A stretch of 64,000 nt of DNA from Numida meleagris. Lineage: Eukaryota > Chordata > Aves > Galliformes > Numididae. The translations under genes and the position numbers were made by a program. The stretch spans positions 4,348,018 through 4,412,017 of the forward strand of contig NC_034424.1 in assembly GCF_002078875.1 (NCBI RefSeq), given 5' to 3'. Below are positions 57,101-60,539 of this stretch, piece after piece. The stretch's first letter is position 1. Every line of letters begins with the position of its first letter. The notes below the pieces were generated by a model. That model worked only from the letters and a program-made list of their open reading frames with translations, did no database searches and had not been told where the DNA came from.

Positions 57101-57430
57101 ACACGGCGCCGCGGGCCGCCCGTCACCGCACCCCACACGCAGAGCCCGGAGCCACCGCCACCCCGCGGCCCCGCCTCACCTCGGCAGCCGGCCGGCTCGA
57201 GCTGCGGGCCCTCGCGGGAGATGTCTGGCAAGGCGGAGACGCTGTGAAGAGAGCACGGCGCTGAGGAGCGGGGAGGCCCGCCACGCACCGCGGGGAGGGG
57301 ATGAGGGGGGCGGCGGGCCGGCATCTCAGCCCGGCCCGGCGCCTCAGCTCCGCGCCCCCGGCGGCCCGCCCGCCTACCTGCCCTCAAAGCCCACCGGCAG
57401 CGTCACGTCCTCTCCCGGCAGCGAATCCAT
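35..57430 (-). CDS. CDK5RAP2: CDK5RAP2 (CEP215), centrosomal gamma-tubulin-complex scaffold; 29 exons, C-terminus off window
   Basis: This is a spliced gene read from the reverse complement; individual exons are listed separately. The assembled frame is 4486 coding bases without a stop. Family knowledge: CDK5RAP2 sits in pericentriolar material, recruits and activates the gamma-tubulin ring complex through CM1, binds EB1, links centrosomes to spindle poles, and is mutated in human primary microcephaly (MCPH3). Seen here: [13 protein letters not shown] and [12 protein letters not shown] of CM1, then LLIKASKAVESLA, which matches CDK5RAP2 rather than its paralogue myomegalin (PDE4DIP). Further landmarks are SRLPVLL (EB1 site), [25 protein letters not shown] and LRKQLERQ, each in the order known from human CDK5RAP2. 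All junction phases agree from exon to exon. The human protein is about 1890 residues, so roughly the last fifth, including CM2, lies beyond position 1. The identification is very secure; a few splice edges are ambiguous and are noted per exon. Confidence 0.97.
161..1321 (-). other. CDK5RAP2 intron 28
   Basis: About 1.16 kb. It holds a 15-base direct repeat (cacttcttatttaga at 179 and 215) and an exon-like but out-of-phase segment at 677-812. Confidence 0.85.
1322..1509 (-). CDS. CDK5RAP2: CDK5RAP2 exon 28
   Basis: The acceptor is GTCTCAAAAG|G and the donor CCCCCAG|GTAATT. It encodes about residues 1391 to 1453. [20 protein letters not shown] aligns with human SPEPSASHALSDYETSEKSF. A His/Gly/Pro-rich tail ([17 protein letters not shown]) has diverged. 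Confidence 0.94.
1510..2492 (-). other. CDK5RAP2 intron 27
   Basis: 983 bases; holds a degraded CR1 piece at 2145-2300. Confidence 0.85.
2145..2300 (+). mobile_element. CR1 LINE 3' fragment, degraded
   Basis: Recognised by ggaggtggatgccccgtccc, ggagactttcaaggtgaggc and ctgagctgtggatgtctctg. It continues into a poor match of the 3' end (ggacctttaatgatcccttc, tgactgtatgat). Older than the other copies judging by the tail. Confidence 0.85.
2493..2541 (-). CDS. CDK5RAP2: CDK5RAP2 exon 27 (micro-exon)
   Basis: This 49-base exon covers residues 1375 to 1390 and part of the next codon: [16 protein letters not shown], versus human GKSVGVEMNTQNELME. The acceptor is TTCTTTGCAG|GA and the donor CAAAG|GTAAGA. 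It is not a multiple of three and enters and leaves in different phases, so skipping it would shift the frame. Confidence 0.92.
2542..4095 (-). other. CDK5RAP2 intron 26
   Basis: About 1.55 kb; nothing recognisable. Confidence 0.85.
4096..4328 (-). CDS. CDK5RAP2: CDK5RAP2 exon 26
   Basis: The acceptor is TTTTCTCAG|AT and the donor CTGCATG|GTAAGC. It encodes about residues 1297 to 1374. [20 protein letters not shown] matches human YDSLVQSQARELSLQRQQIK, and [18 protein letters not shown] is identical to human. It then reads [20 protein letters not shown]. This is the strongest conserved block outside CM1. An antisense open frame across it (3938 to 4318, plus strand) is a coding shadow. Confidence 0.97.
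4329..6422 (-). other. CDK5RAP2 intron 25
   Basis: About 2.1 kb; holds a CR1 copy at 6030-6258. Confidence 0.85.
6030..6258 (+). mobile_element. CR1 LINE 3' fragment
   Basis: Starts near ctggctggacattaggaaac and runs through ggaatgggctgcccagggag and gactggatgatcttgtaggt. It ends in three copies of attctatg-type tail at 6236-6257. Intact CR1 3' end, 5'-truncated, antisense to the gene. Confidence 0.95.
6423..7017 (-). CDS. CDK5RAP2: CDK5RAP2 exon 25 (largest exon in window)
   Basis: Its 595 bases encode about residues 1099 to 1296. The acceptor is TGTTTTTCAG|AA and the donor TCCAA|GTGAGT. An acidic N-terminal part ([20 protein letters not shown]) leads into a coiled coil ending YKMFIFHLQ (human ETEYLKQKIHDLETEL then YQNFIFQLQ). 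The conserved blocks FSSLHQL and [10 protein letters not shown] follow (human FSSLHQV, LQNKFRDLSP). The stretch between those two blocks is diverged from human. Confidence 0.95.
7018..9120 (-). other. CDK5RAP2 intron 24
   Basis: About 2.1 kb, with A/C homopolymer runs near 8043-8059 and 8638-8646. A 148-codon minus-strand open frame (8146-8592) has no recognised similarity. Confidence 0.85.
9121..9237 (-). CDS. CDK5RAP2: CDK5RAP2 exon 24
   Basis: The acceptor is CTCTCCAG|GT and the donor GTCAAG|GTAGAG. It encodes about residues 1060 to 1098: [20 protein letters not shown], then [19 protein letters not shown]. It is acidic, probably disordered, and not clearly alignable with human. Phase fits exons 23 and 25 exactly, which is the main support. 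Confidence 0.82.
9238..10658 (-). other. CDK5RAP2 intron 23
   Basis: About 1.4 kb; nothing recognisable. Confidence 0.85.
10659..10926 (-). CDS. CDK5RAP2: CDK5RAP2 exon 23, EB1-binding SxLP motif
   Basis: The acceptor is CTTTTTCAG|ACT and the donor GCGAGAG|GTAAAT. It encodes residues 971 to 1059 plus one base. Early in the exon is [18 protein letters not shown], matching human KKSRLPILIKPSRS. Family knowledge: the Leu-Pro of this basic Ser-rich motif (human 938-939) is needed for binding EB1 and tracking microtubule ends; here it is Leu982-Pro983. The rest is low-complexity and diverged, ending [14 protein letters not shown]. Base composition is more GC-rich than neighbouring exons. Confidence 0.93.
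10927..14268 (-). other. CDK5RAP2 intron 22 (3.3 kb)
   Basis: Contains a CR1 fragment at 12778-13014, in the gene's orientation. Nothing else recognised. Confidence 0.85.
12778..13014 (-). mobile_element. CR1 LINE 3' fragment
   Basis: Begins with the reverse complement of a CR1 tail (gtcatagaattacagaatgg, cttgggttggaagggacctt). It continues through ctgcccatggccccatccag and the ggcctt/agggcagtgtggcc area into the upstream CR1 part. About 237 bases, 5'-truncated, and the only CR1 copy here in sense with CDK5RAP2. Confidence 0.92.
14269..14728 (-). CDS. CDK5RAP2: CDK5RAP2 exon 22
   Basis: Its 460 bases encode about residues 817 to 970. It starts [20 protein letters not shown], contains [20 protein letters not shown] (human DASVQTVATEGDLLRFKHEA) and ends SSRRTNE before the donor AATGAA|GTAAGT. 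The acceptor is a tandem TATAGCAG: the second AG (exon from 14728) aligns with human without a gap, while the first (from 14731) would add one Arg. It is Glu/Lys-rich with coiled-coil stretches. Confidence 0.93.
14729..16739 (-). other. CDK5RAP2 intron 21
   Basis: About 2 kb; holds the A10GG tandem repeat at 16381-16418 and a short CA run near 16183-16196. Confidence 0.85.
16381..16418. repeat. A-rich tandem repeat (10 A plus GG unit)
   Basis: About three 12-base units of ten A and two G in a pure purine run. Confidence 0.9.
16740..16930 (-). CDS. CDK5RAP2: CDK5RAP2 exon 21
   Basis: The acceptor is TTTAACAG|ATA and the donor TCTAC|GTAAGT. It encodes residues 754 to 816 plus two bases. A polar, Lys/His-rich first part ([20 protein letters not shown]) leads to [20 protein letters not shown], which aligns with human AFINLLAPLFNEKATLLLES. 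That helical end anchors the exon to CDK5RAP2. Confidence 0.92.
16931..17547 (-). other. CDK5RAP2 intron 20
   Basis: 617 bases; nothing recognisable. Confidence 0.8.
17548..17595 (-). CDS. CDK5RAP2: CDK5RAP2 exon 20 (micro-exon)
   Basis: This 48-base exon, residues 738 to 753, reads [16 protein letters not shown]. The acceptor is GTTGACTAG|GTA and the donor AAGCAG|GTAAAT. It is phase 0 on both sides, so it could be a cassette exon. Support is positional and by splice signals; no clear human counterpart is recognised. Confidence 0.75.
17596..18002 (-). other. CDK5RAP2 intron 19
   Basis: 407 bases; nothing recognisable. Confidence 0.8.
18003..18098 (-). CDS. CDK5RAP2: CDK5RAP2 exon 19
   Basis: The acceptor used is CTTTGTATAG|TTT and the donor AGCCAG|GTAGGA. 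Its 32 codons, residues 706 to 737, read [20 protein letters not shown] then [12 protein letters not shown]. It is hydrophilic, probably unstructured, and not clearly alignable with human by eye. Support is the exon-like edges, an open frame and correct phase on both sides. A second acceptor, ATACCAG|AG starting at 18082, pairs with the alternative exon 18 donor and removes seven residues. Confidence 0.75.
18099..22005 (-). other. CDK5RAP2 intron 18 (3.9 kb)
   Basis: Contains a short CR1 3' end (20655-20743), a T run near 18649-18666 and A runs near 20357-20397. Confidence 0.85.
20655..20743 (+). mobile_element. CR1 LINE 3' fragment
   Basis: Contains the CR1 tail pattern: gatcttggaggtccttttca, acccaggccattctaggatt, then repeats of ctgtgattctatga. 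About 90 bases, antisense to the host gene. Confidence 0.8.
22006..22134 (-). CDS. CDK5RAP2: CDK5RAP2 exon 18
   Basis: The acceptor is GGTTGTTTAG|GTT. Residues 663 to 705 start [20 protein letters not shown] and end [10 protein letters not shown]. The opening matches human VSDLIQLVKELYTDNQHLKK; the end has diverged. The donor used is GTGAG|GTTGGT (phase 0). A donor five bases earlier, CCAGA|GTGAGG ending at 22011, has a better intron consensus and would work only with the alternative exon 19 acceptor. The 5' edge is secure; the 3' edge is open. Confidence 0.85.
22135..23657 (-). other. CDK5RAP2 intron 17
   Basis: About 1.5 kb. A 131-codon antisense open frame (22638-23033, plus) has no recognisable domain and is treated as chance. 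Confidence 0.85.
23658..23773 (-). CDS. CDK5RAP2: CDK5RAP2 exon 17
   Basis: The acceptor is TTTTGACAG|AT and the donor AAAAAG|GTATCG. It encodes about residues 624 to 662: [20 protein letters not shown] then SLEELKKK. Human reads SDQTSYLSICLEEN and SQEELKKK. The [11 protein letters not shown] block is short, non-helical and well conserved. Confidence 0.95.
23774..25298 (-). other. CDK5RAP2 intron 16
   Basis: About 1.5 kb; nothing recognisable. Confidence 0.85.
25299..25429 (-). CDS. CDK5RAP2: CDK5RAP2 exon 16
   Basis: The acceptor is TTTTCCGTAG|TT and the donor GGCAAG|GTCTGT, which has C at +3. It encodes about residues 580 to 624: [20 protein letters not shown], then the helix [17 protein letters not shown]. 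Human reads SINNLQAELNKIFALRKQLE. Its match to the human protein is among the closest outside CM1. Confidence 0.95.
25430..28100 (-). other. CDK5RAP2 intron 15
   Basis: About 2.7 kb; holds the C run and AAAT repeat at 25861-25908. Nothing else recognised. Confidence 0.85.
25861..25908. repeat. C run plus AAAT microsatellite
   Basis: Eight C are followed by aaat/aaac tetranucleotide units. Confidence 0.9.
28101..28198 (-). CDS. CDK5RAP2: CDK5RAP2 exon 15
   Basis: The acceptor is TTAATTTAG|GAA and the donor GATAG|GTAAGT. It encodes residues 548 to 579 plus two bases: [20 protein letters not shown] then [12 protein letters not shown]. Human reads EKKQSSDYEELIQVLKKEQDI at this point. It lies between two large introns. 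Confidence 0.94.
31357..31377. repeat. AT dinucleotide microsatellite
   Basis: An uninterrupted alternating AT run of 21 bases in intron 14. Confidence 0.95.
32596..32623. repeat. Pyrimidine tract, CTCC then CT units
   Basis: A 28-base pure C/T run of ctcc units followed by ct units. In the gene's sense it is a GA-rich purine tract. Confidence 0.9.
34582..34755 (-). CDS. CDK5RAP2: CDK5RAP2 exon 14
   Basis: The acceptor is CTTTTGTTAG|AAA and the donor TTAGAG|GTGAGT. Its 58 codons, residues 490 to 547, contain [20 protein letters not shown] and [10 protein letters not shown]. The position corresponds to human KFNEKDLEVIQQN to TIFSKEK, but similarity is modest. It is phase 0 at both ends and therefore skippable in frame. 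Confidence 0.9.
34756..35604 (-). other. CDK5RAP2 intron 13
   Basis: 849 bases; holds the AAAAT/GA simple repeat at 35200-35244. Confidence 0.85.
35200..35244. repeat. AAAAT repeat joined to a GA repeat
   Basis: Several aaaat units run directly into about seven ga units. It is a compound microsatellite. Confidence 0.85.
35605..35775 (-). CDS. CDK5RAP2: CDK5RAP2 exon 13
   Basis: The acceptor is TTTTTTGTAG|GAT and the donor CTTCAG|GTAGGT. Its 57 codons, residues 433 to 489, include [39 protein letters not shown] and SQKDLLLQ. They align with human DLRNEVEKLRNEV, LLSESNKKLHNQEQVIKHL and NQKDVLLQ. It is a coiled coil. Confidence 0.95.
35776..40322 (-). other. CDK5RAP2 intron 12 (4.5 kb)
   Basis: It contains the 43-bp palindrome at 39378-39420 (listed separately) and short C, A and T runs. 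No exon or known repeat was recognised. Confidence 0.85.
39378..39420. repeat. 43-bp near-perfect palindrome
   Basis: Bases pair symmetrically about 39399. Each arm is 21 bases with one mismatch (39390 against 39408) and the centre is a single base. The left arm begins ttaataaggtccttatctaa and the right arm ends acggaccttattaa. It would form a long AT-rich hairpin in DNA or in the intron transcript. No transposon family was recognised. Confidence 0.9.
40323..40541 (-). CDS. CDK5RAP2: CDK5RAP2 exon 12
   Basis: The acceptor is TACGTTTCAG|GG. Residues 360 to 432 start [20 protein letters not shown] and end KSRSDKTIN, matching human GSEDYETALSGKEALSAALR and the following coiled coil. The donor was placed at ATTAAT|GTTATT because it gives exactly 73 codons and phase 0 into exon 13, where human reads TIRDLRN. 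The donor is weak beyond the GT (T at +3). A slightly different edge cannot be excluded. Confidence 0.9.
40542..42207 (-). other. CDK5RAP2 intron 11
   Basis: About 1.7 kb; nothing recognisable. Confidence 0.85.
42208..42300 (-). CDS. CDK5RAP2: CDK5RAP2 exon 11
   Basis: The acceptor is TTACTTAAAG|AAT and the donor TTCAAG|GTAAGC. Its 31 codons, residues 329 to 359, read [20 protein letters not shown] and on to QIQKFK, matching human VEELNSEIEKLSAAFAKARE. It is a coiled coil in phase 0 at both ends, so this exon could be skipped without a frameshift. Confidence 0.94.
42301..42917 (-). other. CDK5RAP2 intron 10
   Basis: 617 bases, with a short A run near 42604 and a C run near 42724. Nothing else seen. 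Confidence 0.85.
42918..43037 (-). CDS. CDK5RAP2: CDK5RAP2 exon 10
   Basis: The acceptor is CTAATTTAG|TCT and the donor AAAGAG|GTATGA. Its 40 codons, residues 289 to 328, start [20 protein letters not shown]; then [20 protein letters not shown] aligns with human LKRDKAIQGLTMALKSKEKK. It is a highly charged coiled coil. Confidence 0.95.
43038..43459 (-). other. CDK5RAP2 intron 9
   Basis: 422 bases, AT-rich; nothing recognisable. Confidence 0.85.
43460..43513 (-). CDS. CDK5RAP2: CDK5RAP2 exon 9
   Basis: This 18-codon exon, residues 271 to 288, reads [18 protein letters not shown]. The acceptor is GTTTTATAG|GCT and the donor ATCCAG|GTAAGT. It matches human KERNSFEERIQ. The run of nine A at the end of the exon (KKI codons) is a potential slippage site. 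Confidence 0.94.
43514..44870 (-). other. CDK5RAP2 intron 8
   Basis: About 1.36 kb; nothing recognisable. Confidence 0.85.
44871..45033 (-). CDS. CDK5RAP2: CDK5RAP2 exon 8
   Basis: The acceptor is ATCATTTTAG|AC and the donor ATAGAG|GTGAGG. It encodes about residues 216 to 270. [20 protein letters not shown] matches human [21 protein letters not shown] Ser/Gly-rich linker ([10 protein letters not shown]) is followed by a charged helix ending KDNEIE. Confidence 0.95.
45034..47048 (-). other. CDK5RAP2 intron 7
   Basis: About 2 kb; nothing recognisable. Confidence 0.85.
47049..47200 (-). CDS. CDK5RAP2: CDK5RAP2 exon 7
   Basis: The acceptor is GAACACCAG|AAT and the donor AGGACAG|GTGAGA. It encodes about residues 166 to 216: [20 protein letters not shown], then [12 protein letters not shown] and an Ala/Pro-containing break before GAEKD. 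The first half aligns with human AAQAELEKAFAGTETEKAL; the second half is more divergent (human SEMKKMHEGDLAMALVLDEKD). Confidence 0.93.
47201..49238 (-). other. CDK5RAP2 intron 6
   Basis: About 2 kb; only short chance ORFs seen. Confidence 0.85.
49239..49362 (-). CDS. CDK5RAP2: CDK5RAP2 exon 6
   Basis: The acceptor is CCTTTCAG|AAA and the donor GGAGGAG|GTGAGT. It encodes about residues 124 to 165, starting [20 protein letters not shown], and ends RINLLEE. It is a coiled coil matching human SKAVESLAEAGGSEIQRVKE. A GGD turn interrupts the heptads as in the human protein. Confidence 0.95.
49363..50416 (-). other. CDK5RAP2 intron 5
   Basis: About 1.05 kb; no repeat or gene recognised. Confidence 0.85.
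50417..50493 (-). CDS. CDK5RAP2: CDK5RAP2 exon 5
   Basis: The acceptor is GTTCTAG|AAC and the donor GGCTTC|GTAAGT. It encodes residues 99 to 123 plus two bases, [20 protein letters not shown] followed by LLIKA. This helical segment just after CM1 is nearly identical to human CDK5RAP2 and differs from myomegalin, so it settles the paralogue. It begins the long coiled coil. Confidence 0.96.
50494..51569 (-). other. CDK5RAP2 intron 4
   Basis: About 1.1 kb with nothing recognisable beyond the splice sites. Confidence 0.85.
51570..51680 (-). CDS. CDK5RAP2: CDK5RAP2 exon 4, core of CM1
   Basis: The acceptor is TTTCACAG|CAA and the donor AAAATT|GTATGT. It encodes residues 62 to 98, starting [20 protein letters not shown]. 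Phe71 in this model corresponds to human Phe75, the residue known to be required for gamma-tubulin complex binding. The following [17 protein letters not shown] has Met where the human protein has Glu (LEER), a small bird-side difference. The exon is 37 codons in phase 0. Confidence 0.97.
51681..55876 (-). other. CDK5RAP2 intron 3 (4.2 kb), splits CM1
   Basis: It interrupts the CM1 coding region. It contains a TAA/AAAT-type simple repeat at 53839-53884. No exon with matching phase and no RNA gene was recognised. Confidence 0.85.
53839..53884. repeat. TAA/AAAT/CA compound microsatellite
   Basis: taa units, then aaat units, then a short ca run, in intron 3. Confidence 0.88.
55877..55944 (-). 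CDS. CDK5RAP2: CDK5RAP2 exon 3, start of CM1
   Basis: The acceptor is CAATGTCCAG|GA and the donor GAAAAT|GTAAGC. It encodes about residues 39 to 61, ending [16 protein letters not shown]. This is the opening of CM1 (gamma-TuNA), the segment that binds and activates the gamma-tubulin ring complex; the human equivalent begins near residue 51. The human SPTRARNMKDFEN block differs at two positions. Confidence 0.96.
55945..57179 (-). other. CDK5RAP2 intron 2
   Basis: The 5' part is CpG-island sequence; the remainder is AT-rich. No repeat or RNA gene was recognised. Confidence 0.85.
57180..57241 (-). CDS. CDK5RAP2: CDK5RAP2 exon 2
   Basis: The acceptor is TCTCTTCACAG|CG and the donor CCGAG|GTGAGG. 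It encodes about residues 18 to 38 ([19 protein letters not shown] and on), an acidic, probably disordered stretch corresponding to human SGLVPSVPDDLDGINPNAG. It is GC-rich, lies in the CpG island, and is separated from exon 1 by an intron of only 136 bases. Confidence 0.92.
57242..57377 (-). other. CDK5RAP2 intron 1 (136 bases)
   Basis: A very short GC-rich intron in the CpG island, with GTAGGC donor and TCTTCACAG acceptor. Confidence 0.9.
57378..57430 (-). CDS. CDK5RAP2: CDK5RAP2 exon 1, start codon
   Basis: The first coding exon encodes residues 1 to 17 plus two bases, beginning [17 protein letters not shown]. It resembles the human N-terminus (MMDLVLEEDVTVPG). The start at 57430 was chosen because it has G at -3 and G at +4 (good initiation context), sits in a CpG island, and gives the right phase into exon 2. 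The donor reads GGCAG|GTAGGC. Other ATGs lie upstream on this strand but in another frame. Confidence 0.93.
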
Positions 57431-57529
57431 ACCGCCGCCGATCCGCGGCCCCCGCCGCCAGCCACGGCTCCGGCGCCTTTGTGCGCAGCTTTGGCGGCTC
57501 CGCTGGAATTCAAACGACCGCAACCGCTT

Positions 57530-57816
57530 CCGCCATCTTTGCGTCGACGGAGATGAAGCCGCTGAAGGCAGAGAGGAGGAGGGCTAGGGGAGGACACAAT
57601 GGAAACTAAGGGGGAGCTGCCATCTTTATTGTGGATACTGGCAGGAGGTGAGCGGGCGGGCGCCATGTTGGTTGAGGGCAGAGCGGGGCGGTGACTGCCA
57701 GCTGGGCAAAAGGGAGGAGAGGGGTGGACGCCATCTTGAGTGAGGGAAGGAGCAGCGACGTACAGAGCCGCCATTTTTTTTAAAGCAGACAGGTGGCGAT
57801 ACTCAACCGTCATCTT
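57530..57816 (-). promoter_or_regulatory. Cluster of six YY1/TISU-like motifs
   Basis: Read on the minus strand, ATGG-centred motifs occur at 57530-57539 (AAGATGGCGG), 57618-57627 (AAAGATGGCA), 57660-57670 (CAACATGGCGC), 57728-57738 (CAAGATGGCGT), 57767-57778 (AAAATGGCGGC) and 57807-57816 (AAGATGACGG, one base off). YY1 binds AAnATGGCGGC near start sites, and TISU elements have a similar sequence. All six point the same way as CDK5RAP2. Matches are by eye; occupancy is inference. Confidence 0.6.
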
Positions 57817-59277
57817 TACTGAGGGCACAGCGTCAGACTTTGAGAGAAAAATACTTGAGTTTTAGAACAAAGTTCCAATCACCGCCTCGCTCTTCTTCAC
57901 ACATCTACCTCAGCGTTTCAGACTGCGGCACTGAAATATTTCCCCGCAACATTTCAGACTTGAGCCTGAACACTGGGATTTTTCCCAGTAGGAAAGGGAT
58001 TTTTCTGCAGCTGCTGGCCCAGGGGAGCGGGGAAATCCAGTCAGCGAGCACTTTCCTCTACTTTGTGTCACTGTAACATAAGGACACTGTGGGGTGGGAT
58101 GTGCCCAGCTCTCCCCTCAGGATCAGCTGCAGCATTTGGTTTCCTCGGCTGTTGCAAGTGTGTCACGTTTCCCTCGGTCACCAGCCAGGCTGCCTCAAGG
58201 GGATTCTCACCTGGCTGGGAAATAGGCCACTGATGGGGCTGGCACAGGCTATGGGCTCGGTGTACCTCCCCGCAGCTCTGCTCTCTGTTGGGAACAGATG
58301 AACGCTGTCAGCCTGCGTGTGCCCCAGGCCCGGCCCCAGGTGTGTGTGGTTGTGGTGGGCCTCCCATCCCTGCTCCTATTGCTCTTCTCTGGATGCACAT
58401 GAGTGCATGTGGAGCAGCTGTTGGTGCCCGAGACAGCAAGGAAATGTACTGCTTGGTACAACTAAGCTCTTAATCTCATCTCCTTTCCAGTCATCCACGT
58501 CTGATGCTTTGCAGCTGGGGTCTGACGGCCCTAAGATATGCTTGGTCCCTTCAACTCCCCCACTGCCTTCCGGAGGCATTTGTCACCTGATGTGACCGGC
58601 TCCCCTTTTGCAGTGGCCTCACCTTCTGTCCCGCTGAAGCTTGGTGTGCAAAACCAGGTCTTCCATATGGCACCAGGATCCACTCATCCCATCTACAGTG
58701 TGCCTGCACATCCTTACAGAGCAGAAATGAGCGTTCACTTCATGAAATGAGTGAACATTTACTTAGGATACCAGCGTGCTGTTGGTTAAGGTTACAGTAG
58801 GATATTATATATTTAATGCATGCCATTAAATCACCATCCATCAGCCACAAGTGCTGAGTCTGCAGAGTCCCAGCATATTCCTTTCTGAAAGGAAATCAGA
58901 AGGGCCCTCCTTGTCAACACTTCATGAAATGGTTGTCTCACAGACAACGGCATGCAGAAATATACACACATACATACGCAGATGTGATGGAAAACTTCCC
59001 TGGGTTACTGCACTGCCCAAAGTTTTAAAATTTGCAGCTTCAAGAGGCGAGGAAAGTAAATGTATAGTCTAAAAGCCATTAACAACTTGTGATAATCTTC
59101 TTAATGTTATTTAACCTTATCTTAATTAGCAGTACATTTGGGGAGATTATGGAAAATCCTTGTACGAGCAAGCCATCCTGGAATGGTGTTCTCCTACTTC
59201 AGAAGCCAGACTGAGATTCTTGCTGCTTCAGAAAGGAAATGCTAAAGGGATTCCAGGAAATACATACTTATGGACAG

Positions 59278-59436
59278 TGCAATGGTATGACCCATGGAAC
59301 AGGTTGCCCAAAGAAGTTGTGGATGCCCCATCCCTGGAGGAGTTCAAGACCAGGCTGGATGGGGCCCTGGGCAGCCTGATCTGGTGGGGGGTAACCAGCC
59401 AGGTCCCTTCCAGCTGAGCCATTCTATGATTCTATG
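59278..59436 (+). mobile_element. CR1 LINE 3' fragment
   Basis: Recognised by catggaacaggttgcccaaa, tggatgccccatccctggag and gaccaggctggatggggccc. The tail is tccagctgagccattctatg followed by attctatg. About 160 bases, 5'-truncated, close to the family consensus as remembered. Confidence 0.93.
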
Positions 59437-60527
59437 TTGACCACAAAGTGTGAGGGAGCAGGGTGATAGCCTGCTGCTCAGTGCACTGGGGCAGAAGCAT
59501 GGTGGTGGCACAAGGATAGATGTCACCATCAGCTGAACCTGGCTTGCTTTCTGTCCTCAAGTCAAGTCCCTACACTGGGGACCTAGGTCAGCATTCAGTT
59601 TTGCTCGCTCCAGAGCAAAATTCCTCCTCAGCTAAGTCAAGCAGAATCAAACTGTTCTGCTAATGTAAATCAGGTCTCAATAAACTGCCTGGAATTTCAC
59701 TAGTGTGGCCCTTGCTTTTATAACTCTGGCTCAGTTAAGCATGTGAATGCATACATAGTTCTTAAGTGCTCACTTAATTGATGCTGACTTACCTCTCTTC
59801 GGGTTCTTTACTTAATAGGGGTCAAAGAGTTAGACATAACATTCCACAGGCAAAACTAGCCTCTAGTGTTTGTATTTGCACCAAACAAATAACCTCTTAA
59901 CAGCAAAAAGTGAGAAAGACGTGCAAGTTTCTCATAAGTCCTTCTGCAGACATGGTCAAAAAGCATGTCCAAAACTACTGACACCACAGATGTGGATTTC
60001 AGAGTGTCAGATAAACATAAATTTCCTTTGGAAAACCCACTGTGGTCATGAAGAAAAAATACAATACAATATCCTCCTCCAATTTCTTTGCAGGTTTCAT
60101 TTTTAACGACTGCATAGATCTCTGACAAAATGTGTCTGTGTGAATATTACACAAAATGATGGGGAAATATGTGTGGACTGTCCAGCCACCAAACACATTA
60201 ATGAAAGCTGAAAGCTGGAACGGTTAATAAGCAGATGCAAGAGATCATAAGGCTCATTTTTTAGATGGATTATCTGATAGTGTCAGCTGGACTAATGAAT
60301 ATCTGATGTTAAAAAACATTTTTAGGGCACAGTTCTCATCTCACATACAGCGGTATAATGAAGGAATAATTCTCTTGGAACAAATGTCATTACTGGGATG
60401 AGAGCAGATTCATTCCTTTAGGTTTCAAGCCAGCTCTGACTGCTATCTGTACAAAGACTCCCGCTGAACTCTGATGAACAAAAAACAAATGCAAAAATCC
60501 AAGTGGCATAGATACAAATTATATACA

Positions 60528-60539
60528 TTTATTTTTATT
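60528..60539 (-). terminator. Possible polyadenylation signal (tandem AATAAA) of an upstream gene
   Basis: On the minus strand AATAAAAATAAA is followed by about 25 bases and then a T-rich element (around 60478-60498, reading tttgcatttgttttttgttc). That arrangement fits a mammalian/avian 3' end. It lies about 3.1 kb upstream of the CDK5RAP2 start codon. Such AT-rich hexamers also occur by chance, so support is moderate. Confidence 0.4.

Larger units (their letters stand above)
56970..57760. promoter_or_regulatory. CDK5RAP2: CpG island promoter of CDK5RAP2
   Basis: This stretch is far richer in G, C and CpG than anything else in the window and covers coding exons 1 and 2 and the region upstream of the start codon. 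GC boxes appear at about 57651-57661 (gcgggcgggcg) and 57682-57690 (gcggggcgg). No TATA box is visible. It is a typical housekeeping-type promoter, so the transcription start is probably dispersed, likely between about 57440 and 57750. The edges are estimates by eye. Confidence 0.85.

Noticed and set aside
56980..57387. Arg/Pro/Ala-rich ORFs on both strands
   Set aside because: Typical stop-poor frames of a CpG island; the real coding exons 1 and 2 use another frame.
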